This document shows, piece by piece, positions 7,972-16,019 of a stretch of DNA of 32,663 nt. The position numbers and the translations under genes are program-made. The stretch's first letter is position 1, and each line of letters starts with the position of its first letter. The notes under the pieces are model-generated. The model had not been told where the DNA came from. It worked only from the letters and a program-made list of their open reading frames with translations, and did no database searches. This DNA comes from GCA-2737595 sp037138535 (GTDB taxonomy: Bacteria; Actinomycetota; Actinomycetes; Nanopelagicales; Nanopelagicaceae), in contig JBAXIG010000011.1 in assembly GCA_037138535.1 (NCBI GenBank), positions 1 to 32,663 on the forward strand, written 5' to 3'.

Positions 7972-8967
7972 ATGTCGTCAATGGATTCTCGAACTTCTAC
8001 GCTCCGTATTCCTGCCAGTCTGCCGTCGGTCGCACTGCTGGGTGCCGGTGACTCTCATCTTAAGGTCATTGAGCAAGCTTTTCCATCAGTGGAATTCTTG
8101 GTGCGGGGCAATCAGATCATGCTGACCGGGGATTCTCCGGAGATTGCCATGTCTGAGCGCCTGATCTCTGAACTGGTTCTCATTATTCGCTCAGGGCAAC
8201 CTCTCTCGGATGAGGCGGTAGCCCGCTCTATCAAGATGCTGCGCGAAGAGCCTCATGAGAAGCCCGCTGAAGTGCTCTCACTCAGTATTCTTTCAAACCG
8301 CGGCAAGACGATTCGCCCGAAGACTCTGAACCAGAAACATTACGTCGATGCCATCGATAAAAATACGATCGTCTTTGGTATCGGACCAGCAGGTACCGGA
8401 AAAACTTACTTAGCGGTAGCGAAAGCGGTACAAGCGCTGCAAGCTAAACAAGTCTCTCGCATTATTTTGACGCGCCCCGCGGTTGAAGCAGGGGAGCGCC
8501 TTGGTTTCTTGCCGGGAACGCTTTACGAGAAGATCGATCCATACCTTCGCCCGCTCTACGACGCCCTTCATGACATGATCGAACCGGATTCGATCCCTAA
8601 GTTGATGCAGTCAGGTGTCATTGAAGTTGCTCCGCTTGCCTACATGCGCGGGCGTACTCTTAACGAGGCATTCATCATTCTTGATGAAGCGCAGAACACC
8701 ACCCCCGAGCAGATGAAGATGTTTCTCACGCGCCTAGGCTTTGGTTCCAAGATCGTCGTTACGGGTGACGTCACTCAGGTTGACCTACCGCACGGGAATC
8801 AATCTGGATTGCGCGTCGTTACAGAAATTCTTGATGGTGTCGAAGACGTTGCGTTTATGTCGCTCACTTCAGCCGATGTGGTTCGCCACAAGTTAGTCGG
8901 AGATATTGTCGATGCGTACAGTCGCTGGGATGCCACCCACCCGTCACCTAGGCGAGTGGATCGTTGA
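7972..8967 (+). CDS. phoH: PhoH-like ATPase
   Basis: PhoH proteins are P-loop ATPases with a helicase-like core, linked to RNA metabolism and often encoded next to ybeY. The 331-residue product has a KH-like N-terminal segment (about 20-110), Walker A GPAGTGKT (138-145), and Walker B/sensor IILDEAQNTTPEQMKMFLTR, the PhoH hallmark. VVTGDVTQVDLP follows as the next motif. ATG 7972 is taken; ATG 7981 is possible and would remove three residues. The stop TGA overlaps the TTG start of ybeY. The cellular role of the actinobacterial protein is not settled. Confidence 0.94.
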   Translation: MSSMDSRTSTLRIPASLPSVALLGAGDSHLKVIEQAFPSVEFLVRGNQIMLTGDSPEIAMSERLISELVLIIRSGQPLSDEAVARSIKMLREEPHEKPAEVLSLSILSNRGKTIRPKTLNQKHYVDAIDKNTIVFGIGPAGTGKTYLAVAKAVQALQAKQVSRIILTRPAVEAGERLGFLPGTLYEKIDPYLRPLYDALHDMIEPDSIPKLMQSGVIEVAPLAYMRGRTLNEAFIILDEAQNTTPEQMKMFLTRLGFGSKIVVTGDVTQVDLPHGNQSGLRVVTEILDGVEDVAFMSLTSADVVRHKLVGDIVDAYSRWDATHPSPRRVDR

Positions 8968-9419
8968 ATATAGATCTGGCAAATGAGTCAGAGTTCGAAA
9001 TTGATTCTGATCGACTCTGTGATCTATTCACATTTTTGATCATTAAGCTAGGTATACATCCAAGCGCTGAGCTGTCAGTTATTTTTGTCGACGAGGAGCA
9101 GATGACCAAGCTCCACGTTCAATGGATGGATGAGCCGGGCGCAACGGACGTGCTCTCTTTCCCGATGGATGAGGTCTCACCCCATACATATTCTGGCAAC
9201 GTGAACGACGAGGCACCTGTTTTAGGTGACTTGGTGCTCTGCCCTGCCTTTGCTAAGCGCCAAGCCGAGGACGCCGGCCAGAGCCTAAAAGCAGAACTTG
9301 AGTTGCTTTCGACTCATGGCATGTTGCACCTTCTTGGATATGACCACGCAGAAGAGGACGAAGAACGCACTATGTTTGCCTTACAAAATGACTTGCTTGC
9401 CGAGTGGCGAGTGCTCTGA
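8964..9419 (+). CDS. ybeY: Endoribonuclease YbeY
   Basis: YbeY is a zinc metallo-endoribonuclease that works in 16S rRNA 3'-end maturation and ribosome quality control. The 151-residue protein carries the metal motif HGMLHLLGYDH (H118, H122, H128) and the upstream TDVLSFPMDE signature. The start is TTG 8964 overlapping the phoH stop, giving MNIDL. The next gene begins on the last base of the stop codon (TGATG). The phoH-ybeY-corC-era order is conserved across actinobacteria. Confidence 0.95.
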   Translation: MNIDLANESEFEIDSDRLCDLFTFLIIKLGIHPSAELSVIFVDEEQMTKLHVQWMDEPGATDVLSFPMDEVSPHTYSGNVNDEAPVLGDLVLCPAFAKRQAEDAGQSLKAELELLSTHGMLHLLGYDHAEEDEERTMFALQNDLLAEWRVL

Positions 9420-10708
9420 TGAATCCTATTCAAGTCGTATTGGCGCTGCTCTTTGTGGTCTTCGCAGGATTTTTGGCCGGTACTGAAGCTGCGCTTACCT
9501 CAATTTCTCGCTATCGCGTGGATGAAATGGTTGAGGCGAAGCACCGAGGCGCCGCCACGGTCAAGAGAGTACTGGCGGACGCCCCGCGCTATCTCAACGT
9601 AATTCTCTTCGTGCGTAAAGCATGCGAGTTGACGGCAACACTTCTGGTGGCACTCATCTTCTTGGATCACGTAGAGAGCCAGACGGTTGCCCTTGCTTAC
9701 ACGGTGGGGCTCATGTTGGTCGTCCTCTATGTATTAGTGGGCGTTGGTCCACGCACTCTTGGAAAGCAGCGCCCTGAAGGTTGGGTACGTCCAGGCGCAA
9801 GCGTTGCCGTTGGTCTCGCATTCATCCTTGGACCGGTCACTCGCATTCTCATCAGTATTGGTAATGCCATCACCCCCGGAAAAGGTTTTCGCGAAGGCCC
9901 TTTTACTTCTGCCGAAGAATTAAGAGATTTAGTAGATCAGGCGCGCGAACGTGGCCTTGTGGAAGAAGAAGAACACGAAATGATCCACTCAGTCTTCGAG
10001 TTGGGTGAAACATTTGTTCGTGAACTGATGGTTCCGCGCACTGAAGTGGTGTGGGTTGAGCGCGATCGTAACGTGCGCCAGGCGCTCTCATTGGCGCTCC
10101 GCTCTGGATTCTCGCGTATTCCAGTGATCGGCGAGAACGTGGATGACATCGTCGGGATTGTTTATCTCAAGGATCTCGCCAAGCGGGCGCAATCAGATCC
10201 TCAGAGCGGCGCACAGATACCGGTCAGCGAAGCGATGCGGCCGGCGACCTTTGTGCCAGAGAGTAAAGCAGCAGATGAACTCCTCCGTGAGATGCAAAGC
10301 CAACACATCCATATGGTTGTCGTGATCGACGAATACGGTGGCACCGCGGGCTTGATTACGATCGAAGATATTCTTGAAGAGATTGTTGGCGAGATCGAAG
10401 ACGAATACGACACTGACGATTCTGCCGTCGAGTGGCTAGGGGAAGATAAGGCTCGAGTTTTCGCTCGCGTTCATCTAGAAGATTTAGCAAACGAATTCGA
10501 TATTGAATTTACAGTAGATCAACTCGCTGACGTTGATTCTGTCGGCGGGTATATGGCAAAAGAGCTCGGCCGAGTCCCCATTCCCGGGAGCCAGGTAGAG
10601 GTGGGCGGGCTTCGCTTTACGGCGGAGCGTCCAATTGGCCGGCGCAAGCGCCTTGGTACCGTGTTGGTGGAACGACTCAAGAGTGAAGAAGGTGAAGAGA
10701 GTGAGTGA
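9419..10708 (+). CDS. HlyC/CorC family transporter (DUF21-CBS protein)
   Basis: This 429-residue protein has the CorC/HlyC layout: an N-terminal DUF21 membrane region (hydrophobic segments at about 3-27, 67-86, 92-112 and 127-150), a linker EEELRD-like segment near 165, then MVPRTEV (204-210), which opens the first CBS domain. A second CBS domain follows (about 270-330, ending EYGGTAGLITIEDILEEIVG), then a C-terminal CorC_HlyC domain. Members are linked to magnesium or cobalt efflux and to membrane protection. The start ATG shares a base with the ybeY stop. A GTG at 9404 in the same frame was rejected because it lies within ybeY. Confidence 0.92.
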   Translation: MNPIQVVLALLFVVFAGFLAGTEAALTSISRYRVDEMVEAKHRGAATVKRVLADAPRYLNVILFVRKACELTATLLVALIFLDHVESQTVALAYTVGLMLVVLYVLVGVGPRTLGKQRPEGWVRPGASVAVGLAFILGPVTRILISIGNAITPGKGFREGPFTSAEELRDLVDQARERGLVEEEEHEMIHSVFELGETFVRELMVPRTEVVWVERDRNVRQALSLALRSGFSRIPVIGENVDDIVGIVYLKDLAKRAQSDPQSGAQIPVSEAMRPATFVPESKAADELLREMQSQHIHMVVVIDEYGGTAGLITIEDILEEIVGEIEDEYDTDDSAVEWLGEDKARVFARVHLEDLANEFDIEFTVDQLADVDSVGGYMAKELGRVPIPGSQVEVGGLRFTAERPIGRRKRLGTVLVERLKSEEGEESE

Positions 10709-10979
10709 GAACGAAAAACTTCAAATCCTGGCAAAGAGTACGGCGATACGCCTAGAACGTAGCCAAGGCGCCGCTGTTCGCGATTTCACCGGTCGCACAT
10801 ATGTGGCCACCAATGTTTCTCTTCTTTCGCTCACCCTGGACGCACTGGAGGCTGCCCTCGCGGCCGCTATTTCAAGCGGCGCTTCTGGCATCGAAGCTTT
10901 TTCAATATGGGGAGATCCCGCCTCCGCTCGCGCGCTGACTGCGATCAATGAGTTTGCACCGCAAGCTGAGCAAGTGTGA
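10701..10979 (+). CDS. Cytidine-deaminase-like protein lacking zinc residues
   Basis: This 92-residue protein starts at GTG 10701, after an AGAAGG site, and overlaps the end of the CorC-type gene. The stretch TGRTYVATNVSLLSLTLDAL followed by EAALAAAISSG aligns by eye with the cytidine deaminase core, in which the zinc/catalytic Cys-Ala-Glu segment is followed by RAALAAAVSEG. Here the Cys-Ala-Glu is replaced by Asp-Ala-Leu, and the later PCXXC motif is absent because the protein ends early. It should therefore not bind zinc or deaminate. Actinobacteria such as Mycobacterium tuberculosis carry a short gene at the same place (between the CBS gene and era, Rv2365c region), so this is probably a conserved non-catalytic family, not a damaged copy. 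Confidence 0.75.
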   Translation: MSENEKLQILAKSTAIRLERSQGAAVRDFTGRTYVATNVSLLSLTLDALEAALAAAISSGASGIEAFSIWGDPASARALTAINEFAPQAEQV

Positions 10980-11878
10980 AGCGCTCTGGGTTTGTTGCCA
11001 TAGTCGGAAGACCCAACACCGGGAAGTCCACGCTGACAAACGCCCTAGTGGGTACCAAGGTCGCCATCACTTCTTCAAAGCCGCAGACTACGCGCCACAC
11101 TATTCGCGGCATCGTCAATACAGAGGATGCACAGATTATTCTGGTTGATACCCCCGGTATCCACCGACCACGAACGTTGCTTGGAGAGCGCCTCAACGAA
11201 TTAGTACGGGCGGCATACGCTGATGTCGAAGTTATCGCTATGTGTTTACCGGCTGATGAAGAGTGCGGCACGGGCGACCACTTCATTTGCCAAGCTCTTT
11301 CGGCGGCATACAAGACTAAGCGCATCGCCTTGCTGACAAAGATCGACACTATCCCTAAGGCGGAGCTACCTGGGAAACTGATGGAGATCTCGGAACTAGC
11401 AAAGAAGTCGGGATTTGAGTGGGATGAAATCGTTCCAGTCTCCGCGCTCTCTGGAGAACAACTCGACGTTGTTATTAATGTCTTGGCTGGAGCGCTTCCA
11501 GAGGGTGGAATGCTCTACCTCGATGGTGAAGTCACTGATGAACCACAAGACATCATGGTTGCAGAATTAATTCGCGAGGCTGCTCTTGAAGGTGTCCGTG
11601 ATGAATTGCCACACTCCATCGCGGTCATGGTGGAGGAGATCGTGCCAAGAACTTCCGGAAAGAAGATTACCGATGTACGTGCCTATATTTACGTAGAGCG
11701 TCCAAGCCAGAAGTCGATAGTAATTGGCACGGGTGGAGCCCGCCTGAAAGATGTGGGAACGCGAGCTCGCCATGCCATCGAGGCATATTTAGGTACACCC
11801 ATTTTCCTTGACTTACATGTGAAGGTTGCTAAAGAGTGGCAGAGCGATCCTAAGGCGCTTAAACGATTGGGTTGGTGA
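10976..11878 (+). CDS. era: GTPase Era
   Basis: Era is the essential GTPase that binds the 3' end of 16S rRNA and assists 30S assembly. The 300-residue protein has G1 GRPNTGKS (11-18), the switch region with TTRHTIRGI, G3 DTPG (58-61) and G4 TKID (121-124), where Thr replaces the more usual Asn. A C-terminal KH domain carries SIVIGTGGARLKDVGTRAR; the loop is GTGG where many Era proteins have GKGG. Translation starts at GTG 10976, overlapping the previous stop (GTGA). The stop TGA shares a base with the glnE ATG. Membership is certain. Confidence 0.96.
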   Translation: MKRSGFVAIVGRPNTGKSTLTNALVGTKVAITSSKPQTTRHTIRGIVNTEDAQIILVDTPGIHRPRTLLGERLNELVRAAYADVEVIAMCLPADEECGTGDHFICQALSAAYKTKRIALLTKIDTIPKAELPGKLMEISELAKKSGFEWDEIVPVSALSGEQLDVVINVLAGALPEGGMLYLDGEVTDEPQDIMVAELIREAALEGVRDELPHSIAVMVEEIVPRTSGKKITDVRAYIYVERPSQKSIVIGTGGARLKDVGTRARHAIEAYLGTPIFLDLHVKVAKEWQSDPKALKRLGW

Positions 11879-14766
11879 TGGAGAAGAGGCGAGCCAGCGA
11901 GCAAGGTTTCTTTGCCCGTTCCGGTTTTCTAGATACCACCCAGGCCGAGATTTTGATGGGCCTTTTGCCGTCACGGGAAGTCTTCGCCGATGCGCTCTCG
12001 CATGCATCAGATCCGGACCAGGCGATCGCACTCCTTGTGCGTTTGATCGAGGCCGATCAATCCGTAGCGCAGACTTTGTTGGTCGATGCATTGCTCACAG
12101 ATCGAATAGTTGCTGTACTCGGAGCGAGCGCAACTTTAGGCGAACACCTCATTCGCTTCCCGGGCGACATCGCTCTTCTTCTCGGAGAAGACCTCACTCC
12201 CGCCCCGGAACTCTTTCTTGCCTCATCGACTTGGTTAGAGAGTGCAAATGCGCTCCGCATTCACTACCGACGCGCACTTCTGCAAATAGCGGCAGCGGAT
12301 CTCACTGGTACGCGGGGATTTGAAGCGACCTCTTTAGCGCTCTCAGACTTGGCAGACCGCGCTCTTGAGGCTGCCTTGAAGATTGCCCGTCAAGAGACCG
12401 GAATTCTAGATACTGAACTAGCAGTTATCGCGATGGGTAAGTGCGGGGCGCGGGAGCTCAATTATATTTCAGATGTCGATGTTATTTTTGTTGCCGACGA
12501 TGTTGATGGCGATGACTTGCGGAATGCCACCAAGTTAGCCACTCAAGTGATGCGCGCATGCCATGAGACGACAAGTGAAGGTTCGCTCTGGGAAGTCGAT
12601 GCGGGCCTGCGTCCCGAAGGAAAAGATGGTCCGCTCGTGCGAACCATTGAAAGTCATACTGCCTACTACGAACGATGGGCACAACCGTGGGAGTTTCAAG
12701 CGTTGCTAAAGGCACGCGCGGCGGCCGGCAGTAAGGAAGTGGGGGCTCGGTTCATCGCAATGGCTGCTCTTGGCACGTGGAGTGTGGCCGAGAAGCCCAC
12801 GTTTGTTGATGATGTCCGAAAAATGCGCAAGCGAGTAGAAGAACACATTCCGAGCAAGGATGCAGATCGCCATCTCAAACTAGGGGTGGGCGGATTGCGC
12901 GATGTCGAGTTTGCGGTCCAACTTCTGCAGCTCGTTCATGGCAAGGCAGACGAAGAACTTCGCGTGCAGAGTACGATGTCGGCACTCCGCGCACTGAGCG
13001 CTGCTGGTTATGTAGGGCGCGAGGATGGCGTGGCGCTACTTGAAGCTTATAGTTGGATGCGCACCCTCGAGCATCGCATTCAACTCAATCAACTCAAGCG
13101 TAGTCACCTCATTCCAGAAGAAGAGAGCGACCTCAGGCGGATTGCGCGTTCGATGGCCTACGAATCCAGCGCTGAACTCCTTCAGCAGTGGCGTGAGCGC
13201 CGTTCGCTGGTCCGCAGTATTCACGAAAAGCTCTTTTTTAGACCGCTTCTCGCAGCGGTGGCTCGTCTGGCGGCAGATGAACAACGTCTCACGCCAGAAG
13301 CCGCACAAGCTCGACTCTTAGCTCTTGGTTATCGCGATCCCATCGGGGCATTAGCGCATATACAAGCGCTCACTTCGGGGGTCTCCAGGCGGGCGGCTAT
13401 CCAACGTCAATTACTTCCCGCCATGTTGGAGTGGTTTACCCAAGGACCGGATCCGGATGCTGGGCTCTTTGGCTTTAGACAAGTGTCAGATGCGTTGGGT
13501 GATACGCCTTGGTACTTGCGCATGTTGCGCGATAGCGGAGCCACTGCGCAACGCCTTGCTCTCGTGCTCTCCTCATCACGATATGCATCCGAACTTATTC
13601 TGCGCGCACCTGAAGCAACTGCGATGCTAGATGACGATGGCGATCTAGCTCCTCGGGGCATAGAGCAACTCATCCTGGAATCGCTCAGCGTGGTGCGTCG
13701 CCAAGATGAGAGCGATAAAGCGATTGAATCGGTACGCGCCGTGCGCCGCCGAGAACTCTTCCGTACCGCAGTGGCTGATTTGCTCGGCACGCTCTCGGTT
13801 GCCGAAGTGGGTGACGCGCTAAGTGATGTTGCTGGAGCGACCCTAGAAGCCGCATTTGATGCGGCTAGCCGCGCATACGTGGCAGAGCATGGGCCACTCA
13901 CCATTAAATTTGCAGTGATTGCTCTCGGACGTCTCGGCGGTAACGAAATGAGTTACCAGAGTGATGCAGACGTACTTTTCGTACACGAATACTTACCCGG
14001 AACAGATGAGCGAGCAGGAACTGATGCGGCCCATTGGATTGCAGGGGAGATGCGACGCCTTACTTCACTTCCCAGCCCAGAACCACCACTCATCATTGAC
14101 CCTGACTTGCGGCCAGATGGAAAGCAAGGACCGCTGGTTCGTTCGCTCTCCGCTTATGCGCATTACTACGCAGAGCAGGCTCTTCTTTGGGAGCGCCAAG
14201 CGCTACTCCGAGCACGCCCTATTGCTGGTGATTCAGAGTTGGGGGAGCGCTTCATTGCGCTCATTGATTTCTACCGATATCCCACGGCTGGAATAAGTAG
14301 TAGTGATCTTCGAGAGATGCGACGGCTGAAGGCGCGCGTGGAATCTGAACGTTTACCGCGGGGCGCCGACAAATCTCTGCACTTGAAACTTGGACCAGGG
14401 GGATTATCTGATGTCGAATGGATGGCTCAATATCTGCAAATGAAATATGCAGGTGGGAATCCTCGTTTGCGTATCACCGGAACTCTGGAAGTGCTCAATC
14501 GGGCGGTGGCCGCGAATCTCTTAACAATTGCTGATGCGGCCACACTCTCAGATTCTTGGTTGCTCGCCACTCGCATTCGTAATGCGGTCATGCTCGTGAC
14601 GGCACGCCACTCAGATGAAGTCCCCAAGGCTGCTGAGAGTGCACGGGCAGTCTCTCAGGTGCTCGGCTTTGCCTCGGGTGAAGCCCTCATGGAAGAGTGG
14701 CGACGTCAGAGCAGACGAGCGCGCACAGTTTTTGAGCGTCTCTTTTATGAGGATGGAAATGAGTAA
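11878..14766 (+). CDS. glnE: Bifunctional glutamine synthetase adenylyltransferase/deadenylylase GlnE
   Basis: GlnE switches glutamine synthetase I off by adenylylating a tyrosine and on again by removing the AMP, under PII and glutamine control. The 962-residue protein shows the expected duplication. The N-terminal adenylyl-removing nucleotidyltransferase site is MGKCGARELNYISDVD (186-201; acidic pair D200/D202). The C-terminal adenylyltransferase site is GRLGGNEMSYQSDADV (684-699; D696/D698). Each is followed by a DLRPDGKQGPLVRS-like block. The start overlaps the era stop (TGATG), and the last eight bases overlap the transporter gene. Placement directly behind era is less usual. The GS-like gene downstream in this window lacks the usual adenylylation site, so it is probably not a target. 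Confidence 0.95.
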   Translation: MEKRRASEQGFFARSGFLDTTQAEILMGLLPSREVFADALSHASDPDQAIALLVRLIEADQSVAQTLLVDALLTDRIVAVLGASATLGEHLIRFPGDIALLLGEDLTPAPELFLASSTWLESANALRIHYRRALLQIAAADLTGTRGFEATSLALSDLADRALEAALKIARQETGILDTELAVIAMGKCGARELNYISDVDVIFVADDVDGDDLRNATKLATQVMRACHETTSEGSLWEVDAGLRPEGKDGPLVRTIESHTAYYERWAQPWEFQALLKARAAAGSKEVGARFIAMAALGTWSVAEKPTFVDDVRKMRKRVEEHIPSKDADRHLKLGVGGLRDVEFAVQLLQLVHGKADEELRVQSTMSALRALSAAGYVGREDGVALLEAYSWMRTLEHRIQLNQLKRSHLIPEEESDLRRIARSMAYESSAELLQQWRERRSLVRSIHEKLFFRPLLAAVARLAADEQRLTPEAAQARLLALGYRDPIGALAHIQALTSGVSRRAAIQRQLLPAMLEWFTQGPDPDAGLFGFRQVSDALGDTPWYLRMLRDSGATAQRLALVLSSSRYASELILRAPEATAMLDDDGDLAPRGIEQLILESLSVVRRQDESDKAIESVRAVRRRELFRTAVADLLGTLSVAEVGDALSDVAGATLEAAFDAASRAYVAEHGPLTIKFAVIALGRLGGNEMSYQSDADVLFVHEYLPGTDERAGTDAAHWIAGEMRRLTSLPSPEPPLIIDPDLRPDGKQGPLVRSLSAYAHYYAEQALLWERQALLRARPIAGDSELGERFIALIDFYRYPTAGISSSDLREMRRLKARVESERLPRGADKSLHLKLGPGGLSDVEWMAQYLQMKYAGGNPRLRITGTLEVLNRAVAANLLTIADAATLSDSWLLATRIRNAVMLVTARHSDEVPKAAESARAVSQVLGFASGEALMEEWRRQSRRARTVFERLFYEDGNE

Positions 14767-16015
14767 AGAATCGAGCATGTACGAGGGGAGCGCAGATCTG
14801 CCAGCTCTGAAGGCGATTATTCGCAACTTGCGCGAGTTTCCGCGTGCACTGTCTTGGAGTGCTGCTCTCTCAGGACTGTTGATTGTGCTCATTTCATGTA
14901 CTGGACCGGTGGCGATGGTCGTGCAGGCGGCACATGCCGGAAACCTCACGGATACCCAAACAGCTACGTGGCTCTGGTCATGCTGGATTGGTTCCGGGCT
15001 CTTCGGTCTTTACCTCTCTTTAAGATTACGAATGCCCATTATTGGCGCGTGGTCCACTCCTTCAATCGCGCTCTTACTGACCGGCCTTGCCGAACACTCG
15101 TTAAGAGATGCGGTGGGTGCTTACTTCATCGCGGCCGTAGTCATCATCTTGATCGGCGTGACGGGAATCTTCAAAAAGATTTTGATGCTCGCGCCACCAC
15201 CGGTCATTATGGCGATGCTCGCGGGTGTGCTCTTTGAATTCGGCGTGGGCGTCTTTAAGGTGCTTCCGGACCAACCAGGGATCATTATTGCAATGGTGGC
15301 TGGTTACTTTGTCGCGCGTCGATTTGGGTGGCGCGCACCTGTACTTGCCAGTCTCTTTGCTGGGCTTGTGGTGGCTTTTGCGCTGCGTGAAGTGCACTCG
15401 CCCCATCTGCACGTAGCACTTGCTAAACCAGAGTGGGTCAATCCCACCTTTTCGGTAAGCGCACTTATTACTCTTGCAATTCCTCTCATACTTCTGACGC
15501 TTACTTCGCAGTACGCACCTGGTATGGCGGTAATGACAACCTATGGTTATGAAGCACCAATCAATCGCTCACTTGTGACCGGTGGTTTACTCTCACTTGC
15601 CAGTGCTGGTTTTGTGGGAAGCGGAGTGAATTCTGCAGCGATCACCGCGGCTATCGGAGCTGGTGATCATGCAGAGCCAGATAAGACGCGGCGATATTCC
15701 GCCGGTGTTGTGTGCGGAATCGCCTATGTGGCAGTCGGACTACTCGGATCCACTTTGCTGGGGCTCTTCGGCGCGCTACCAGCACCACTACTCGCTGCCC
15801 TTGCTGGCCTCGGGATCTTGCCCGCAATAGCAAATAGCGCTCATGAGGCGATGGCAAACCCCGAATACCGTGAAGCCGCGCTCATTACTCTGCTGGTCAC
15901 CGTCTCAGGGATTCATCCCCTTCAGTTGGGCTCACCTTTTTGGGGATTACTCGCGGGAATTGTTACCCACCAACTAGTGTCATTTGGTAGAGGGCGAGGT
16001 GGCGCGAAAGCTTAG
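14759..16015 (+). CDS. Benzoate/H+ symporter family transporter (BenE-like)
   Basis: This 418-residue polytopic protein (about 12 hydrophobic segments) belongs to the BenE family of aromatic-acid proton symporters. The signature RMPIIGAWSTPSIALLLTGL is visible, followed by APPPVIMAMLAGVLFEFGVGV and a second repeat-like half ending LVTVSGIHPLQLGSPFWGLL. The frame is open upstream, but ATG 14759 is chosen because GAGGA lies five bases before it. The gene overlaps glnE by eight bases and ends four bases before a convergent decarboxylase gene. It probably imports an aromatic or similar weak acid; benzoate itself is not proven. It is the first gene that fits the catabolic island to its right, though it is read with the housekeeping block. 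Confidence 0.85.
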   Translation: MSKESSMYEGSADLPALKAIIRNLREFPRALSWSAALSGLLIVLISCTGPVAMVVQAAHAGNLTDTQTATWLWSCWIGSGLFGLYLSLRLRMPIIGAWSTPSIALLLTGLAEHSLRDAVGAYFIAAVVIILIGVTGIFKKILMLAPPPVIMAMLAGVLFEFGVGVFKVLPDQPGIIIAMVAGYFVARRFGWRAPVLASLFAGLVVAFALREVHSPHLHVALAKPEWVNPTFSVSALITLAIPLILLTLTSQYAPGMAVMTTYGYEAPINRSLVTGGLLSLASAGFVGSGVNSAAITAAIGAGDHAEPDKTRRYSAGVVCGIAYVAVGLLGSTLLGLFGALPAPLLAALAGLGILPAIANSAHEAMANPEYREAALITLLVTVSGIHPLQLGSPFWGLLAGIVTHQLVSFGRGRGGAKA

Positions 16016-16019
16016 AGCT

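Noticed and set aside
10701..10979. Cytidine-deaminase-like gene as a frameshifted pseudogene
   Set aside because: Its start and stop both overlap neighbours neatly, and a short gene at this position is known in other actinobacteria.
11826..12323. 165-residue open frame across the era/glnE junction
   Set aside because: It overlaps two certain genes in another frame and has a composition typical of a shadow frame.
13407..13904. 165-residue open frame opposite glnE
   Set aside because: It has no recognisable domain, is low-complexity Ser/Arg-rich, and is a shadow of the well-supported glnE frame.
14615..14758. N-terminal extension of the BenE-like transporter
   Set aside because: It runs through the glnE coding sequence, and ATG 14759 has a good ribosome site.
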